From contig CM059621.1 of the NCBI GenBank assembly GCA_030435675.1, positions 1,488,001-1,552,000 of the forward strand: DNA of 64,000 nucleotides. Direction: 5' to 3'. The position numbers and the translations under genes were made by a program. Source of the stretch: Steinernema hermaphroditum. Lineage: Eukaryota > Nematoda > Chromadorea > Rhabditida > Steinernematidae. The notes beneath the pieces were generated by a model. The model worked only from the letters and a program-made list of their open reading frames with translations. It was not told the DNA's origin and made no database searches. Positions 33,857 through 44,802 of this stretch are shown here, one piece after another (positions within the stretch are counted from its first letter, which is position 1; each line of letters begins with the position of its first letter).

Positions 33857-34234
33857 CTCCCGGGCCTCACGTCGGGCGGTTCTCCACGTGCCAAGAGAGC
33901 ACAGTGCTGAGTGATGATCGAACCTCTTACAGAAGTGACATCTGTGTCCCATTCGTCTATGCTGGCTGCTTCGTCTGCAGAGCTCGTCTATGTGTGCGAT
34001 CAGACACACGACACCTAGCTTTCGTCTTTCTAGCGTCGTCACTTTTCGAAGTGCGCTTCGGTGGCGCTTCATGTCTTTTGCCCTACCATCGTCTTTACTT
34101 GGTAACAGTCTCTTTCGAGGCTTCCTCGCCATCGTCTCCAAAGGAGCCTCCCCCTCGCCGTTCGATGTCGTCTTCTTGGCTGTGTTCTTCGGAGTCGTCT
34201 GTTTCAGGCTGGCCATAGTCGTCTGGCGTCTGTT

Positions 34235-34396
34235 CCGACGTAGTTCGGATTCAATTCGGAAAGGTGCAATCTTGTAATTGCTGGGTAGTGGGCTTTTCGA
34301 ACCATCTTCCTTCCATGGAAGTCGAACTACGTAGTTCACGTCTGTCTTCTTTTTCGTCTCGTAGAATCGTTTGACAACTTGTTCGTTGATCAAATC
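34235..34396 (-). pseudogene. BEL/Pao Pol remnant just before RT
   Basis: In a different frame from Gag, this segment reads VNYVVRLPWKEDGS and LPSNYKIAPFRIESELRRN, the conserved stretch between protease and reverse transcriptase in BEL/Pao Pol. RT motifs do not follow. The same frame stays open to 33,8xx and carries an isolated CX2CX4HX4C zinc-knuckle-like cluster at 33899-33940. Confidence 0.7.
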
Positions 34397-36237
34397 ATTT
34401 CTACTGTTGATGGGCCCATGAACTTGTCTGTTCCGGCTTCCATTACCGACAGTTTGTCTACGTCGATCATATCGTCTTGTGTGTCCGTAATGGATACACA
34501 TGCTGCGGTGATCGCGTCGCTTTCGAAGTTCTCGCGGCCAGCTATGACGTTCTCGTCTTGTTTCGTCTTTTCCTTCAAGACTGGCACGGTTGCTGTCAAT
34601 AAGCGACCAACGTTGAGCGTTGTCTTTTTGGTGTCTGGCTCCATTTGCACTTGACTTGCGAAGAGTTTCGTCTGGGTTGGCGTAGTTTTCTGCCTCTCCA
34701 TCATAGGCTGAGTATGGTTGACTGACCATCCTCTCGTTGCGGTGTCTCGTAATGACGTCTCGTGTTCTCTGTACGTCTGCAGGTTGACGCAGGTTGACGT
34801 GTGGTGTTTTCCTCCGCACGATCGACAACCAGAGCTTCGGCAGTTTACGCTGCTGTGGCCTTCCGCTGCACAGTTCAGGCAGCGGTTCTCGTCTCGCAGG
34901 ATTCTTGCACGTTCCTGCTTGTCTGACACAATGACACACTGAGACATGTTGTGTCCTTGTCTCTTGCAGTATACACAAGTGCCAAGCTGTCTCGCGTCTT
35001 TGAATCGTGGTGATTCAGCGTTTGTCTTGTTCCACGAGTTCGTCTTGTTCACGTCAGATGTAGCACTCTTGGTGTGCTGTGCAAAGCTGAGCTTGGTCAG
35101 CGTCTCGTCTACTTTTTCCAGGACTAAATCGATGTCTGTGAACTGCTCGATCGAAATTTTGTCCATCGTCTTATCGTAGGTCTCGTTGGGCAGTTTGCCT
35201 AGAACGGTGTAGACCGTTTCGAGATTGTCTGTTTTCGTCTGGAGCGTCTTCATCTGAGTGCAGATAGTCGCTGCCTGGTCGATGTAACGACGCTGGTCTC
35301 TGATGTCCGTCGTTGGAGCTCTCAGAGTTCGAAGCTTCTTGTGCAGCTCAATGCTCAGGAAGTGCACATCTCCATATCGTCTGACTAGAGCTTTGTACGC
35401 GTCTGTGAAGCTGTCTGGCGTTGCGAGATACCGTCCGATCGTCTCTTTTGCGTCTCCCTTCAAGGATTGCACCAGATAGTTCAGCTTCTCCACCTCGCTG
35501 AGTGATGTGTTCTTGCAGACTAGTTCTTCGAACAGGCGGTTGAAGTTCGGCCATTCCATGATGTTTCCATCGAAGCATGGTACTGCCAGCTTCTTCAGAC
35601 CACTGTCGGAAGGTCTTGCGACACTTCGACTCGTCTCGCTCGGTCTAGATTTGCGATCGTCTAGCCAGTCTGACATCACGTCAAGACGGAAGTTCGCGTC
35701 TCTCAAGACGCCTTCTATTTCGTCTACACAATCGTATCCCTTGTTCGTGTAGTAGTCGATGTCGTCTCCTTCCTTGGCTCGTTCAGCCTCGGTCAACTGG
35801 GCGCATGCTTGTTCGAAATCGTCTAGGACCTTGTTGATCTTGTCCAGAATGGAACTCATTCCGTTCCGGTGGCCCTTCAGGATGCTGAACTCCTTCTTGA
35901 TTTCGTCTTCTGCCTCGCTGTTGTTCCACGCGAGTTCTCGTGGGTTCTGCAGCAGCTCCTGCATTTCTGCAATCTTCGTTGCGGCATTTTTCGTCTGGCG
36001 CGTGATCTGCGCTTTCTTCGTTCCGAGATTTCCTGACATCGTTGCGTAGGAATCGTCTGTCTCGGCGTAGTAGTTGGTGTAGTAGTTGTCGTTGTAGTCG
36101 GCGTAGCAGTTGTCGTCTGTTTGGCCGATGCACCATGCGCAGAATCGGTCGGGTTCGTCTCGCGGTTGTCGTCTGATCTGCTCGCCAATTCGCAGGCAAT
36201 GTACAATTGCCAGCGGCCACGCGGGAAAAGAGATCAC
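34390..36237 (-). CDS. BEL/Pao Gag polyprotein (615 aa, truncated into protease)
   Basis: Structural capsid and nucleocapsid protein of the element. The central part (about residues 215-370, LAVPCFDGNIMEWPNF onward) is the DUF1759-type Gag domain of BEL/Pao. Three zinc knuckles follow at about 421-434 (CVYCKRQGHNMSQC), 453-466 and 471-483. Near residue 545 the beginning of the protease region appears (GRLLTATVPV), then the frame ends. An ATG at 36237 lies inside the LTR and would translate across the primer site; the ATG at 36039 (MSGNLGTKK) is the likelier start. The frame is undamaged apart from the 3' deletion, so Gag may still be made. Confidence 0.8.
   Translation of the reverse strand: MISFPAWPLAIVHCLRIGEQIRRQPRDEPDRFCAWCIGQTDDNCYADYNDNYYTNYYAETDDSYATMSGNLGTKKAQITRQTKNAATKIAEMQELLQNPRELAWNNSEAEDEIKKEFSILKGHRNGMSSILDKINKVLDDFEQACAQLTEAERAKEGDDIDYYTNKGYDCVDEIEGVLRDANFRLDVMSDWLDDRKSRPSETSRSVARPSDSGLKKLAVPCFDGNIMEWPNFNRLFEELVCKNTSLSEVEKLNYLVQSLKGDAKETIGRYLATPDSFTDAYKALVRRYGDVHFLSIELHKKLRTLRAPTTDIRDQRRYIDQAATICTQMKTLQTKTDNLETVYTVLGKLPNETYDKTMDKISIEQFTDIDLVLEKVDETLTKLSFAQHTKSATSDVNKTNSWNKTNAESPRFKDARQLGTCVYCKRQGHNMSQCVIVSDKQERARILRDENRCLNCAAEGHSSVNCRSSGCRSCGGKHHTSTCVNLQTYREHETSLRDTATRGWSVNHTQPMMERQKTTPTQTKLFASQVQMEPDTKKTTLNVGRLLTATVPVLKEKTKQDENVIAGRENFESDAITAACVSITDTQDDMIDVDKLSVMEAGTDKFMGPSTVEMI
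36119..36135 (-). other. Primer-binding site, tRNA-Gly(GCC)
   Basis: On the element strand TGGTGCATCGGCC directly abuts the 5' LTR. It is complementary to the CCA end and acceptor stem of tRNA-Gly(GCC), the expected start of minus-strand DNA synthesis. Confidence 0.85.
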
Positions 36238-36461
36238 GTATCGGGTTAGAGATTTAATAGAACACTCAAACCTTCAACGCACACAACAAAACAGGAACAA
36301 AAGGAAAACAACCCGGGTAAGAACAAACGGTAACAACAACGGGTATACGAAATACAGTATCATGCACGCCACGCACTCGCGCGCTACGCTAGCAAGTCAA
36401 TCGTTGCGAGAGTCACACTGGTGAATCTCGCCCGTTCGGTCGTCGCGGTCGCTCGGCGACA
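36136..36461 (-). repeat. BEL/Pao 5' LTR
   Basis: 326 bp, 5' LTR in element orientation, followed at 36135 by the tRNA-Gly primer site. The Gag reading frame is open upstream into this LTR. Confidence 0.9.
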
Positions 36462-36809
36462 ATGCCCCAATCCAATAGAATGTGATCAATAAGCCGGTAG
36501 TCGTGCCTACGTAAATAAAAGTCCCAATCGGACTGCTTACATTCCTGAGGCAGCTTATGTCTGAAGAGTGATCGCTGGCCAAGCGTCCAGATGATGCCAC
36601 TGTACTGACTTCATCCCCACTTCTAGTCTTCGTACATACTTTTAGTCTCCCCGTGCTTTCAGTCTTACAATGAGCGGAATTGCATGGCATTGTAGGGTCT
36701 AGAGTCTCCTACTAGTCTAAAGCGGCAAACTGTGATAAATGAACAAATGGCCGGGGCGCAGACGCTGTAGCAAAGCGGGTGAAGTCGTCTGCAGAAACAA
36801 CCGTGACAG

Positions 36810-37010
36810 CAGCTGGCATCGCAGACTTCCGACGCTTTGGCTTCATCGTTCGTCTTCGCGGCGCATCCAGGCGGTCTAACCTGATGACTTTTTTTGGCAA
36901 GATGTTGCAACCGGGAAGATCATTTCGCCTATAACGAGATACAAGAACGACTGCTCAGTCAAATCATTTCTCAGAGAGTGAAGCGATCGCCACTGACACA
37001 AATGAGAGAC
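36810..37010 (-). repeat. Diverged copy of the 612-bp retroposon
   Basis: Same orientation as the copy at 27339. Shared blocks include gcagctggc...cagacttcc, ttttggcaagatg and gcgatcgc-type ends, with many differences, so it is an older insertion. Confidence 0.55.
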
Positions 37011-37476
37011 TCCGACATCCTTTTTTACCTACTTTATTGTGCTTTTAGTGCAAATACCGTATTGGTGATACATGTGGTTGGGCTAGCAATAAGGTGGCCC
37101 TTGTTTTGCAATACGTGCAGACCATATGCTGCGTATGACACAATGACACATATGACACAGCGCAAACGAAGCGTATGTAATCGCGAAAGCGCTTACGCAC
37201 AAGAGCATTTTAAAAGCAGCCTTGTGTTTTCGACTATTGCCTAAAAATGCTACGTTTAGGACAAGACACATTGTGGAAGACGGAGAAAAATCAGGAACCT
37301 ATTGATAAAGTGTGAAAAACATCGACACGAAACCGCAAGACTAGACAGCTGGCATTGTTTAACACGTGTTTATAAGGACCATGCCTGCTGCTGTGTTGTG
37401 GACTCAGTAGTGTGCTACGGACTCGTATACGGTAGCTAGCTGTGCTATTTGCAGTGTGACTGTTTATTTTCCCGAA

Positions 37477-38777
37477 ATGGACAACTCTCCCTTTGTATAT
37501 GGCAGTGAGCTGCAAGGACGAGGATACGTCACAAGTACTGATCTCATTTTTGGGATTATGACAACGACGGTGGGCATCTTTTGAAGGTGTAGAGTTAGTA
37601 GTGGTTTAGGCCGGAGTCATCGCATTTGGATCGGCAATTGTTGATCTATACATGATCAAAAGACTTAAAGTTTTCCACAACGCTTTCGGCTTCTTCTGGG
37701 CGACAAGAAGTGTTGCCGAGATGTTCATGGATGTCTCGTTTGCGCTCTATACAGGGCCAGTTACGATACTGTAGGCATTACCAGTCCATTTGAGAGACTA
37801 TACACCACTTCAGGCAAAGTGCAAATATGAATCCTTACCTCTCGATCGTCGTCTACCACTACGCCTTCACGTTTGCCTATCTTCAATGTGTCATGAACCT
37901 TGTCATCGCCATAAATCGCTTTGTCGCCGTTTGGTTTCCACTGCACTACATAGGAATTTTCAAGAAGAAGATATGCTGGTTCGTGGCGATTTTCGGAGGT
38001 TTTCAATCAATAAGTATCCCAGTTCTCTACATAAGTGAGTTCGAGCAGAGTGCGCTTTGAAACGACGTCTTCTTTTAGTATTTCCCTGTCAAAATATTGC
38101 ATACGGACCTCGGTTCTACGCAAATGTTTTTCCCAAATGCAGCGCCGATATGGAACGAGACTATTCTCTTCTGGCCTACGTCTTGGTAAAGGCATGTTTC
38201 ATAATTGCATGTTCCGGCACTGCAGCAATCAATTTTGCGACGTTTTGCAAAATAGGACATGTCAGATTTGTATGTTATACATTCCGTCGGCACAGCCATG
38301 CAGCAAATCTAATTTAGACTTCCAAAGCGAGATACCAAAGTGAGGAATTCCGCAGAGATGTTCGACTGTTCGTATTGGTAACCTATCCTTTTAATTCCTC
38401 TGCTGAACGCTAAATTTCAGGGTGTTAGTCAAGACATACTCATGATGATTATCGTCTTCATGATTTTACTGTGCAACACAAAGACGGACATCAGCATATT
38501 AGGTGCTCTGTTGAGTTATGACGGACTGATCTTCATCTACATATTTAACACGTACGTCTTATAGGTTATGGCCGTATTGTTCTTCGGTATTACTCTTAGG
38601 GTGTCGATGGTTATGTTCAACCCAGAATGTCGCCATCTTCTATTTGGAGAGCGGTCGGCAAAGGTGTCTGCCAAAGATGGCGTGATGGAGACCACCATTG
38701 TTCCACACACTGTGACATTAGCCGTGAGCACTGGAATGCCAACGATACAAGAAGAAAACGATGTAACGATGGATTAG
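37477..38777 (+). CDS. Srx-type 7TM chemoreceptor, seven exons (copy 2)
   Basis: Exons 37477-37569, 37610-37770, 37814-38034, 38079-38269, 38318-38371, 38421-38551 and 38600-38777 (1029 nt, 342 aa). All seven exon lengths equal those of the paralogue at 17773. It starts MDNSPFVYGSELQGRGYVTS and has CVMNLVIAINRFVAVWFPLHY and LLSYDGLIFIYIFNT at TM3 and TM7. A TAG at 38562-38564 is in frame if the last intron is ignored, but it falls inside a 48-nt intron with a strong GTACGT donor (38552-38599), so the gene is predicted to be functional. The 20-kb separation from copy 1 is filled by receptor duplications and transposons. Confidence 0.85.
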
Positions 38778-39170
38778 AAAATGATTATATGTTTTAATAT
38801 TGTTCATTTAACACCTTGTGACATTTTTCATCGCAGCTTCCGAGTCGTTTCCAGGTTAGAATGTAAATTTGCAGTACGTCTTGACCGACCATCATTTTCC
38901 ATAATGTTTATTGTGATGTTATTGGTGTACTGATGTATTTTTCAGCGTGCTCCAACTGTTTTGACATTTGAAGTTCCAAAATTCAATTTTTGAATTACTT
39001 GTGCATTTAAAGCAAATTGTTCCGTTGAAATAAAAACAAAAAATTAGTTTGTAGGACTGACCATGACACATGCATTTGCTAAGAAACCTTCAGGTCTTCA
39101 GAACAGCAAGACTGCGGACCATAGGTCATTTGTATGAAACGATAGCCCTCGTCAGACCTATGACTGATCG
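38760..39170. repeat. Arm of an inverted duplication with 27.0-28.2 kb
   Basis: The 3' end and flank of the Srx gene reappear in reverse orientation at about 27000-27338 plus 28087-28196, interrupted there by the chimeric retroposon. The arms are about 10.5 kb apart. No gene in the flank. Confidence 0.75.
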
Positions 39171-39360
39171 CTGTGATCAGCTGTTGTATAAACTTTGCTC
39201 TCCTGGACAACCTGTTATGACGTAATCTATCAATGAGTCGTATTCGGAAACAGAAAAACAACAGTATCCCTATGTTTTCATGGTCATAATGAGTGTGGAT
39301 GAGGATTATGAACGTATAAAATTGCTTCCATAACAATCATTTCCGTTCCGGTCTCAACAC

Positions 39361-39367
39361 TATAAAA
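39361..39367 (+). promoter_or_regulatory. TATA box of astacin 1
   Basis: TATAAAA 43 bp before the ATG at 39404. The paralogue has the same motif at a similar distance. Confidence 0.6.
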
Positions 39368-39403
39368 AGCGATCCACCGACCGCATTATCAAGAACGGTT
39401 TCA

Positions 39404-41470
39404 ATGTTTTCTACTGTCGTTCTCCTCATTGTCCTCTGCGCAGGAACGCACGCGGCACCCCCAGAAGAAAAACCACTGAGAGGCGCTGCCCTGCGTGCCA
39501 AGGTGAGCTTCGGAAGGCCCATCTCCTGCATTGCAAGACGTTTAGGCAAACGAGGAATACGACCACTTGAATGGACTGCAACCGGACCATTTCCAAAAAC
39601 GGGCCGATTTCATAAAAGCAAATCGTGATCGCTTGAACGCAAAAGTCAAGGAAAGACTGGAGAGAAACGCGGAACTGTTCCTGAAAGCTAGGGAAGAACA
39701 AAAGGTATGCATATATCGAAGGCTCATAGTTGTTTTTTTGTTAGAAGAATCGAGCACCTGGCGCACCCGCAGAACATCCATTCACAATAAGACCCCGCGA
39801 GATCCCAAGTGTCTTCGATGTGAATGCTGAATATGATCTCGATGATATCTTGCTCGAAGGCGATCAAGACGTTGACATGTAAGTCAAAAAGTAGCATTGC
39901 CCACATATTATTTTATTATAGTGAGCAGCTTAAGGAGATTTTCGGATTCGAAGAAGTTGCTGGTGAAACGGCAATGGACTCTCGAGGAAAACGTCAAACC
40001 ATGGTCGATTCACTGTACCCAACTGATACGTGGACCCAGGGTGTTCCGTACTATTTCGACCCATCTCTCCGTATGATATGACATATCAGCAAGGGACTTG
40101 TACCAACTTTCAGCGTCCAATCGCGTGGCCGCCGTCCAAACAGCAATTGGATTCTGGCAGGTGAACACCTGTGTCAAGTTCACTCAAGTCAGCAGCCCTA
40201 GCACTAGCACGATCAAACCGGTCGTCCGCTTTTACAATGGAACCGGCTGTTCGTCCCCGATTGGAAGAAGCACCAATCCAAATCTTGTCACGCAGGATGT
40301 GTCTCTGGGCACTGGATGTGATCCGGTGAGCTATTTTAGGAAAAAAAGAAGAAAGATCGGTTTGCAGCCTGGAATTGTCGCTCATGAAATTGGCCACTCG
40401 TTGGGAATGTACCACGGACAAACGCGATATGACCGCGATTCATATATTTCCATTAACACCACCAATATTCAGGTATAGACATGTTCAGTTTCTGTTGCGA
40501 GTGTTCTGTAGGCGGCGAAACTTTACAATTTCAATGAAGCAAACTCATCAACCAATAACAACTTCGGTATGCGGTACGACTACCGCAGTATCATGCACTA
40601 CGAACCATAGTATACATAGCTTCCTTCCATGTTTCACGAACAACTCTTGCATTTTAGCAATAGTTTCGCAATCAATCAAAACTATCCAGTTATGAATGCA
40701 TTTGATTGGCTAGCTCAGTACTCCATGGGTTCTAGTCGAATGCCCGTCTTCACCGACATCACTTTGATCAATTATCTCTACAAGTGTTACGGTTTGAATG
40801 GCCCAATAGCAGTGTTCACACTCCTACATTTAGATCGCTGTTCCACATCGGGGACAGTGTGTCAGCATGGCGGAAAGCTGAATCCGAATAATTGCGCTGT
40901 GTGCCAGTGCCCAAGCGGTTTTTCTGGGAACGACTGTTCCAACGTCGAGCCGGCGCGCGGCGTTGTTGGCTCGTGTGGAGGCGTCCTGACTCCGACAACA
41001 AGTTGGGTAGATTTGGACGTTACTAACAAAGTCGGAAACGGCATTTGGGCTGAATCGACAGTCGTCGCAAATTGCACATACCATATCTTGGCACCCGTTG
41101 GAAAGTTCGTACAATTTTATGTGAAGTTTGTTGGAGCTAATGGCTACAATACCACCTTCTGCTCGCATGACTGTTATTGGGCCGGAGTGGACATCAAGTG
41201 GGACTCGAATAAGCAGCCTGAAGGCTACAGGTATACAAGCATCTGCCTTCATATGATTCGATACGGCATTACAGATTCTGCTGCCCTGATAGTTACTATT
41301 GGATGGCGACAAGCAAAGATAATTTAGTGGTCGTTCAGGCTTACAATTACTGGTACTACACTGACTTCACTGTGTCTTACCGCATCGGTAACCGCATTTT
41401 GAGAAATATCAGTTATAGTGCATGTTTTAGCTCCATAAGGGACGTCACGATCGCCTTCTGCAGGAGGTGA
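39404..41470 (+). CDS. Secreted astacin zinc metalloprotease with EGF and CUB domains (1)
   Basis: Ten exons: 39404-39502, 39546-39704, 39745-39878, 39922-40070, 40114-40325, 40368-40472, 40512-40609, 40658-40791, 40834-41230, 41293-41470 (1665 nt, 554 aa). Signal peptide MFSTVVLLIVLCAGTHA, a charged propeptide ending at a furin-type RGKR (about 152-155), an astacin domain with HEIGHSLGMYH (257-267) and Met-turn SIMHYEP, then an EGF-like module (CSTSGTVCQHGGKLNPNNC...) and a CUB domain. Eight of nine paralogous exons match gene 2 exactly in length. The last exon lacks the stop found in gene 2 and runs about 25 residues into sequence homologous to gene 2's 3' UTR. Such proteases act in digestion, moulting or hatching; which one is unknown. 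Confidence 0.88.
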
Positions 41471-42220
41471 ACGATTGGTCTGTTATACTCATGTGTGACA
41501 AGTGTGTCTGCTGAAATAAAATGTTTCAACAACGCTAAAAAACTCATACACTGGGATCTGACGTTCGCGTATTATAAGACACTTTGTACGGCGTCAACAA
41601 ATACCAGATCGCTCTGTTGTCATTGATGTTTTTCTTTCGGCACAGTACATGAGCTGATGACCAGCTTGGCCAAGTGAGACTGATAGTTCCTTGATGATGA
41701 TGCGAACGGAACAATACCGCTTATCAAAGAGACCGCTTCGTATCAAAGACTTACGTCTAGCGATAAGTCTCATCTATGAACAACTGAGCAAGAATTACAC
41801 CGTTGACGTTGATCTAGTTCCTTCTGCTGGAAACGATATCTTAGAAGTCTGATCAGTAGTCCCATTAGTTTGCGTGGGCATGACGTAGGCACAAAGGAGA
41901 AGAGATGACTTTCGTAGAGTGCCAACAACGACGGCTAAAAACGACCGCACCGAAGCCATCAAGAACCAAACATTCGCTATACTAAATCCCTGTCGCGTAC
42001 TGTGGCTGACACGGAATTCCTGTTCTGCAGAAATGAACGTTGATGCCCAAACAGTATGCAAATTTCGATGGCTATTTTTCAGATCGTACCATCCGGAAAA
42101 CATCCTGGTTGATTGACGACATGTTCAAACAACGAACGACACTCCACCAAATCTCCGAAAACAAGAGCATGCCAATGGACCGCCGACCCCGCATATGATT
42201 TAAAAGTCCGGTTTTGCGGT

Positions 42221-42227
42221 TATAAAA
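42221..42227 (+). promoter_or_regulatory. TATA box of astacin 2
   Basis: TATAAAA 35 bp before the ATG at 42256. Confidence 0.6.
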
Positions 42228-42255
42228 GGGAAGCACTCAAGCTCAGTTCTCAACA

Positions 42256-44312
42256 ATGATTTCAATGCATTGTATCTTCACTTTCTTCATCGTTTTCTTC
42301 GCGCTATCAAACGCAGCGCCTCCCTCAACAACCACAGGCAGTGATGGAAAACCTCTACGAGGCGCTGCTCTACGTGCAAAGGTTAAATTTACTTTCATTC
42401 TATGTCAAATAGCAGCGATCTAGGCCAATGAGAAATATGACAAACTAAACGGACTGGCGCCTGACCATTTCCAAAAACGTGCGGATTTCATCAACGCCAA
42501 CAAGGATCGTTTGAATGCAAAAGTGAAGGCGCAACTCGATAAGAATATGGAAATGTTCGCGAAGGCTAGGGAAGAACAGAAGGCAAGTGCATCTTGAAAT
42601 GCATGTAGGTCTTGTTTCTAGAAGAACAAGGTCCCTGGCGCCCCCGCAGATCATCCTTTCACCAAGAAACCCCGTGAACTCGCTAGCATTTTTGAGATTA
42701 ATACCGCACTTGGTCTCGATGAAATCTTTTGGGAAGGTGATCAGGATGTTAACACGTAAGGCAAACGCTGATGTACTATTCGTATATCCGTTACAGTGCG
42801 CAACTAAAAGAGATTTTCGGACTGGAAGACCCTGCAGGTCAGACAACTCCATCACCAAGAGGAAAACGCCAAACCATGGTGGACTCGCAGTATCCGACTG
42901 ACACATGGACCCAAGGCGTACCGTACTACTTCGATCCATCTCTCCGTGAGTCATATCATACCGTGTCAGGCACACAGGCCTCTTTGGATAGGCAATCTAT
43001 ACTGAATTACGGTCGTGTTTCAGCCGCGACTCGTGTGGCCGCTGTCCAAACAGCAATCGGATTCTGGCAGGCGAACACCTGCGTAAGGTTCACACAAGTC
43101 AGCAGTCCTAGTGCTAGCACCATCAAGCCAGTCGTTCGGTTCTATAACGGAACCGGCTGTAACTCTCCGATTGGACGAAACACCAACCCATCGACGGTAA
43201 CACAAGATATCTCCTTAGGTGATGGATGTGATCCGGTGGGTCTCCTTTCCACAGCGGCATTATCTCGTGCCTGCAGCCTGGAATTGCCGCTCACGAAATT
43301 GGCCACTCGTTGGGAATGTACCACGGACAGTCACGCTATGATCGCGATTCGTGGATTTCGATTAACAGCAGCAATATTCAGGTATTAGCATTATTTTTTG
43401 TCATGCACAAGTTGGTTGTAGCCAGCAAAACTCTTCAATTTCAACGCCGCGAACTCAACGACAAACAACAACTATGGAATGCGCTACGATTACCGCAGTA
43501 TCATGCACTACGAGCCATAGTGCGTTGCCCTCTTCCACTCGCGGAAATTCACGCTCTTTGTTTTTCAGCAGCAGTTTTGCGATCAATCAAAGCGCACCCG
43601 TCATGAATGCATATGACTGGTTGGCCCAGTACTCGATGGGTGCCAGTCGCATGCCCGTCTTCACTGACATCGCCTTGATAAACTATGAATACAAGTGCTA
43701 CGGTATTCTTTACATCAGCTTTCAGTTCCTACGTGTACATAGATCGCTGCTCTTCGGCGGGAACTGTTTGCTACCACGGAGGGATGCCCAACCCGAACAA
43801 CTGCACCGTCTGCCAGTGTCCAAGTGGTTTCGCCGGAAAGGATTGTTCCTACATCGAATCGCCAAACGGCGTAGTCGGATCTTGTGGTGGCCTTTTGACA
43901 CCAACGGCCAACTGGACTGATCTTAAAGTCACGAACCAAATCGGTAACGGAGTTTGGGCTGCGTCAACTGTTCAAGCAAATTGCACTTGGCATATTCTGG
44001 CTCCCTCTGGAAAATTCGTTCAGTTCTATGTTAAGTTTGTGGGAGCCAATGGCAGCAATTCGACCCACTGTTCATCAGACTGTTATTGGGGCGGAGTGGA
44101 CATCAAGTGGGACGCGAATAAGCAGCCTGAAGGCTATAGGTGAGCGAACTTTCTTTGTGGCTAATTCAACCGTACACTAAAGGATTTGCTGTCCCGACAG
44201 CTACTATTGGATGAACCAGAGTGGAAACAATCTGCTCATTGTCCAAGCTTATAACTTCTGGTTCTACACCGACTTCACTTTGGCCTACCGTATCGGTAAT
44301 CCTAGTTCATAG
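42256..44312 (+). CDS. Secreted astacin zinc metalloprotease with EGF and CUB domains (2)
   Basis: Ten exons: 42256-42381, 42424-42582, 42622-42755, 42797-42945, 43024-43235, 43277-43381, 43422-43519, 43569-43702, 43743-44139, 44201-44312 (1626 nt, 541 aa). Signal peptide MISMHCIFTFFIVFFALSNA, a propeptide ending RGKR, the catalytic HEIGHSLGMYH, Met-turn SIMHYEP, EGF (CSSAGTVCYHGGMPNPNNC...) and CUB ending YRIGNPSS. The second intron begins GCAAGT (42583), a clean GC-AG intron; gene 1 has GTATGC there. All catalytic residues are kept, so it should be active. An AATAAA follows at about 44416. Tandem orientation, TATA spacing and structure indicate a recent duplication with gene 1. Confidence 0.88.
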
Positions 44313-44802
44313 AGCTCCGCCAATCCTAAGCTGCTTAGCTCCATAAGGAAAGCAGTGATCACCCTTCATATGAAGTTTAACCATTTGCCCATTTTATGAG
44401 AAATATCCACGTTGAAATAAAGTATATAATTTTGACTGTTTGGCCCATCTCTGCGTGTCGCTGTGAGTGAGTGCAGACAAACAGAGAGAACACAGACAGG
44501 TGACTCTATCCACTTTCGCTCTGATGCGCAGAGACGGGTGAATTCGGTCGGGATATGTATGTATGCCATGTCTTTTCGTCGATCAATGGCCATGCGTCGT
44601 GAGAAATCGCATGCAGACACGCGGCAGATGGATTGCTCTTCGACAAGTCAAGCAACCTTCTGTTCAAAACAAGTATGGATGGGGAGAACTGATTCTTATC
44701 TCATATAATTGCACCTGTCTCACCTGAGAACTAACACAACTTCGTGCTGTTTTACTACTTTCCACTTTCGCTTTCCTATTGATTAGGTCACCCAACAAAG
44801 CT

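Larger units (their letters stand above)
33531..36461 (-). mobile_element. Internally deleted BEL/Pao LTR retrotransposon
   Basis: Two 326-bp LTRs that look identical, beginning TGTCGCC and ending GCGCA on the element strand, are bracketed by the 5-bp target duplication ATGCC (33526-33530, 36462-36466). The primer-binding site next to the 5' LTR (36135 downward) reads TGGTGCATCGGCC, an exact complement to the 3' end of eukaryotic tRNA-Gly(GCC). Gag is present, then the start of the protease, then a short pre-RT segment; RT, RNase H and integrase are gone. At about 2.9 kb it is less than half the usual length, so it must rely on enzymes from full elements. Identical LTRs point to a very recent jump. 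Confidence 0.92.

Noticed and set aside
33779..34978. 399-codon minus-strand ORF as a separate protein
   Set aside because: Most of it is a shadow of Gag in another frame; only 34235-34396 carries real Pol-like sequence.
38562..38564. In-frame TAG in the Srx gene at 37477, suggesting a pseudogene
   Set aside because: It lies in a 48-nt intron with a GTACGT donor and CTTAG acceptor; splicing gives the same exon lengths as the paralogue and a normal TM7.
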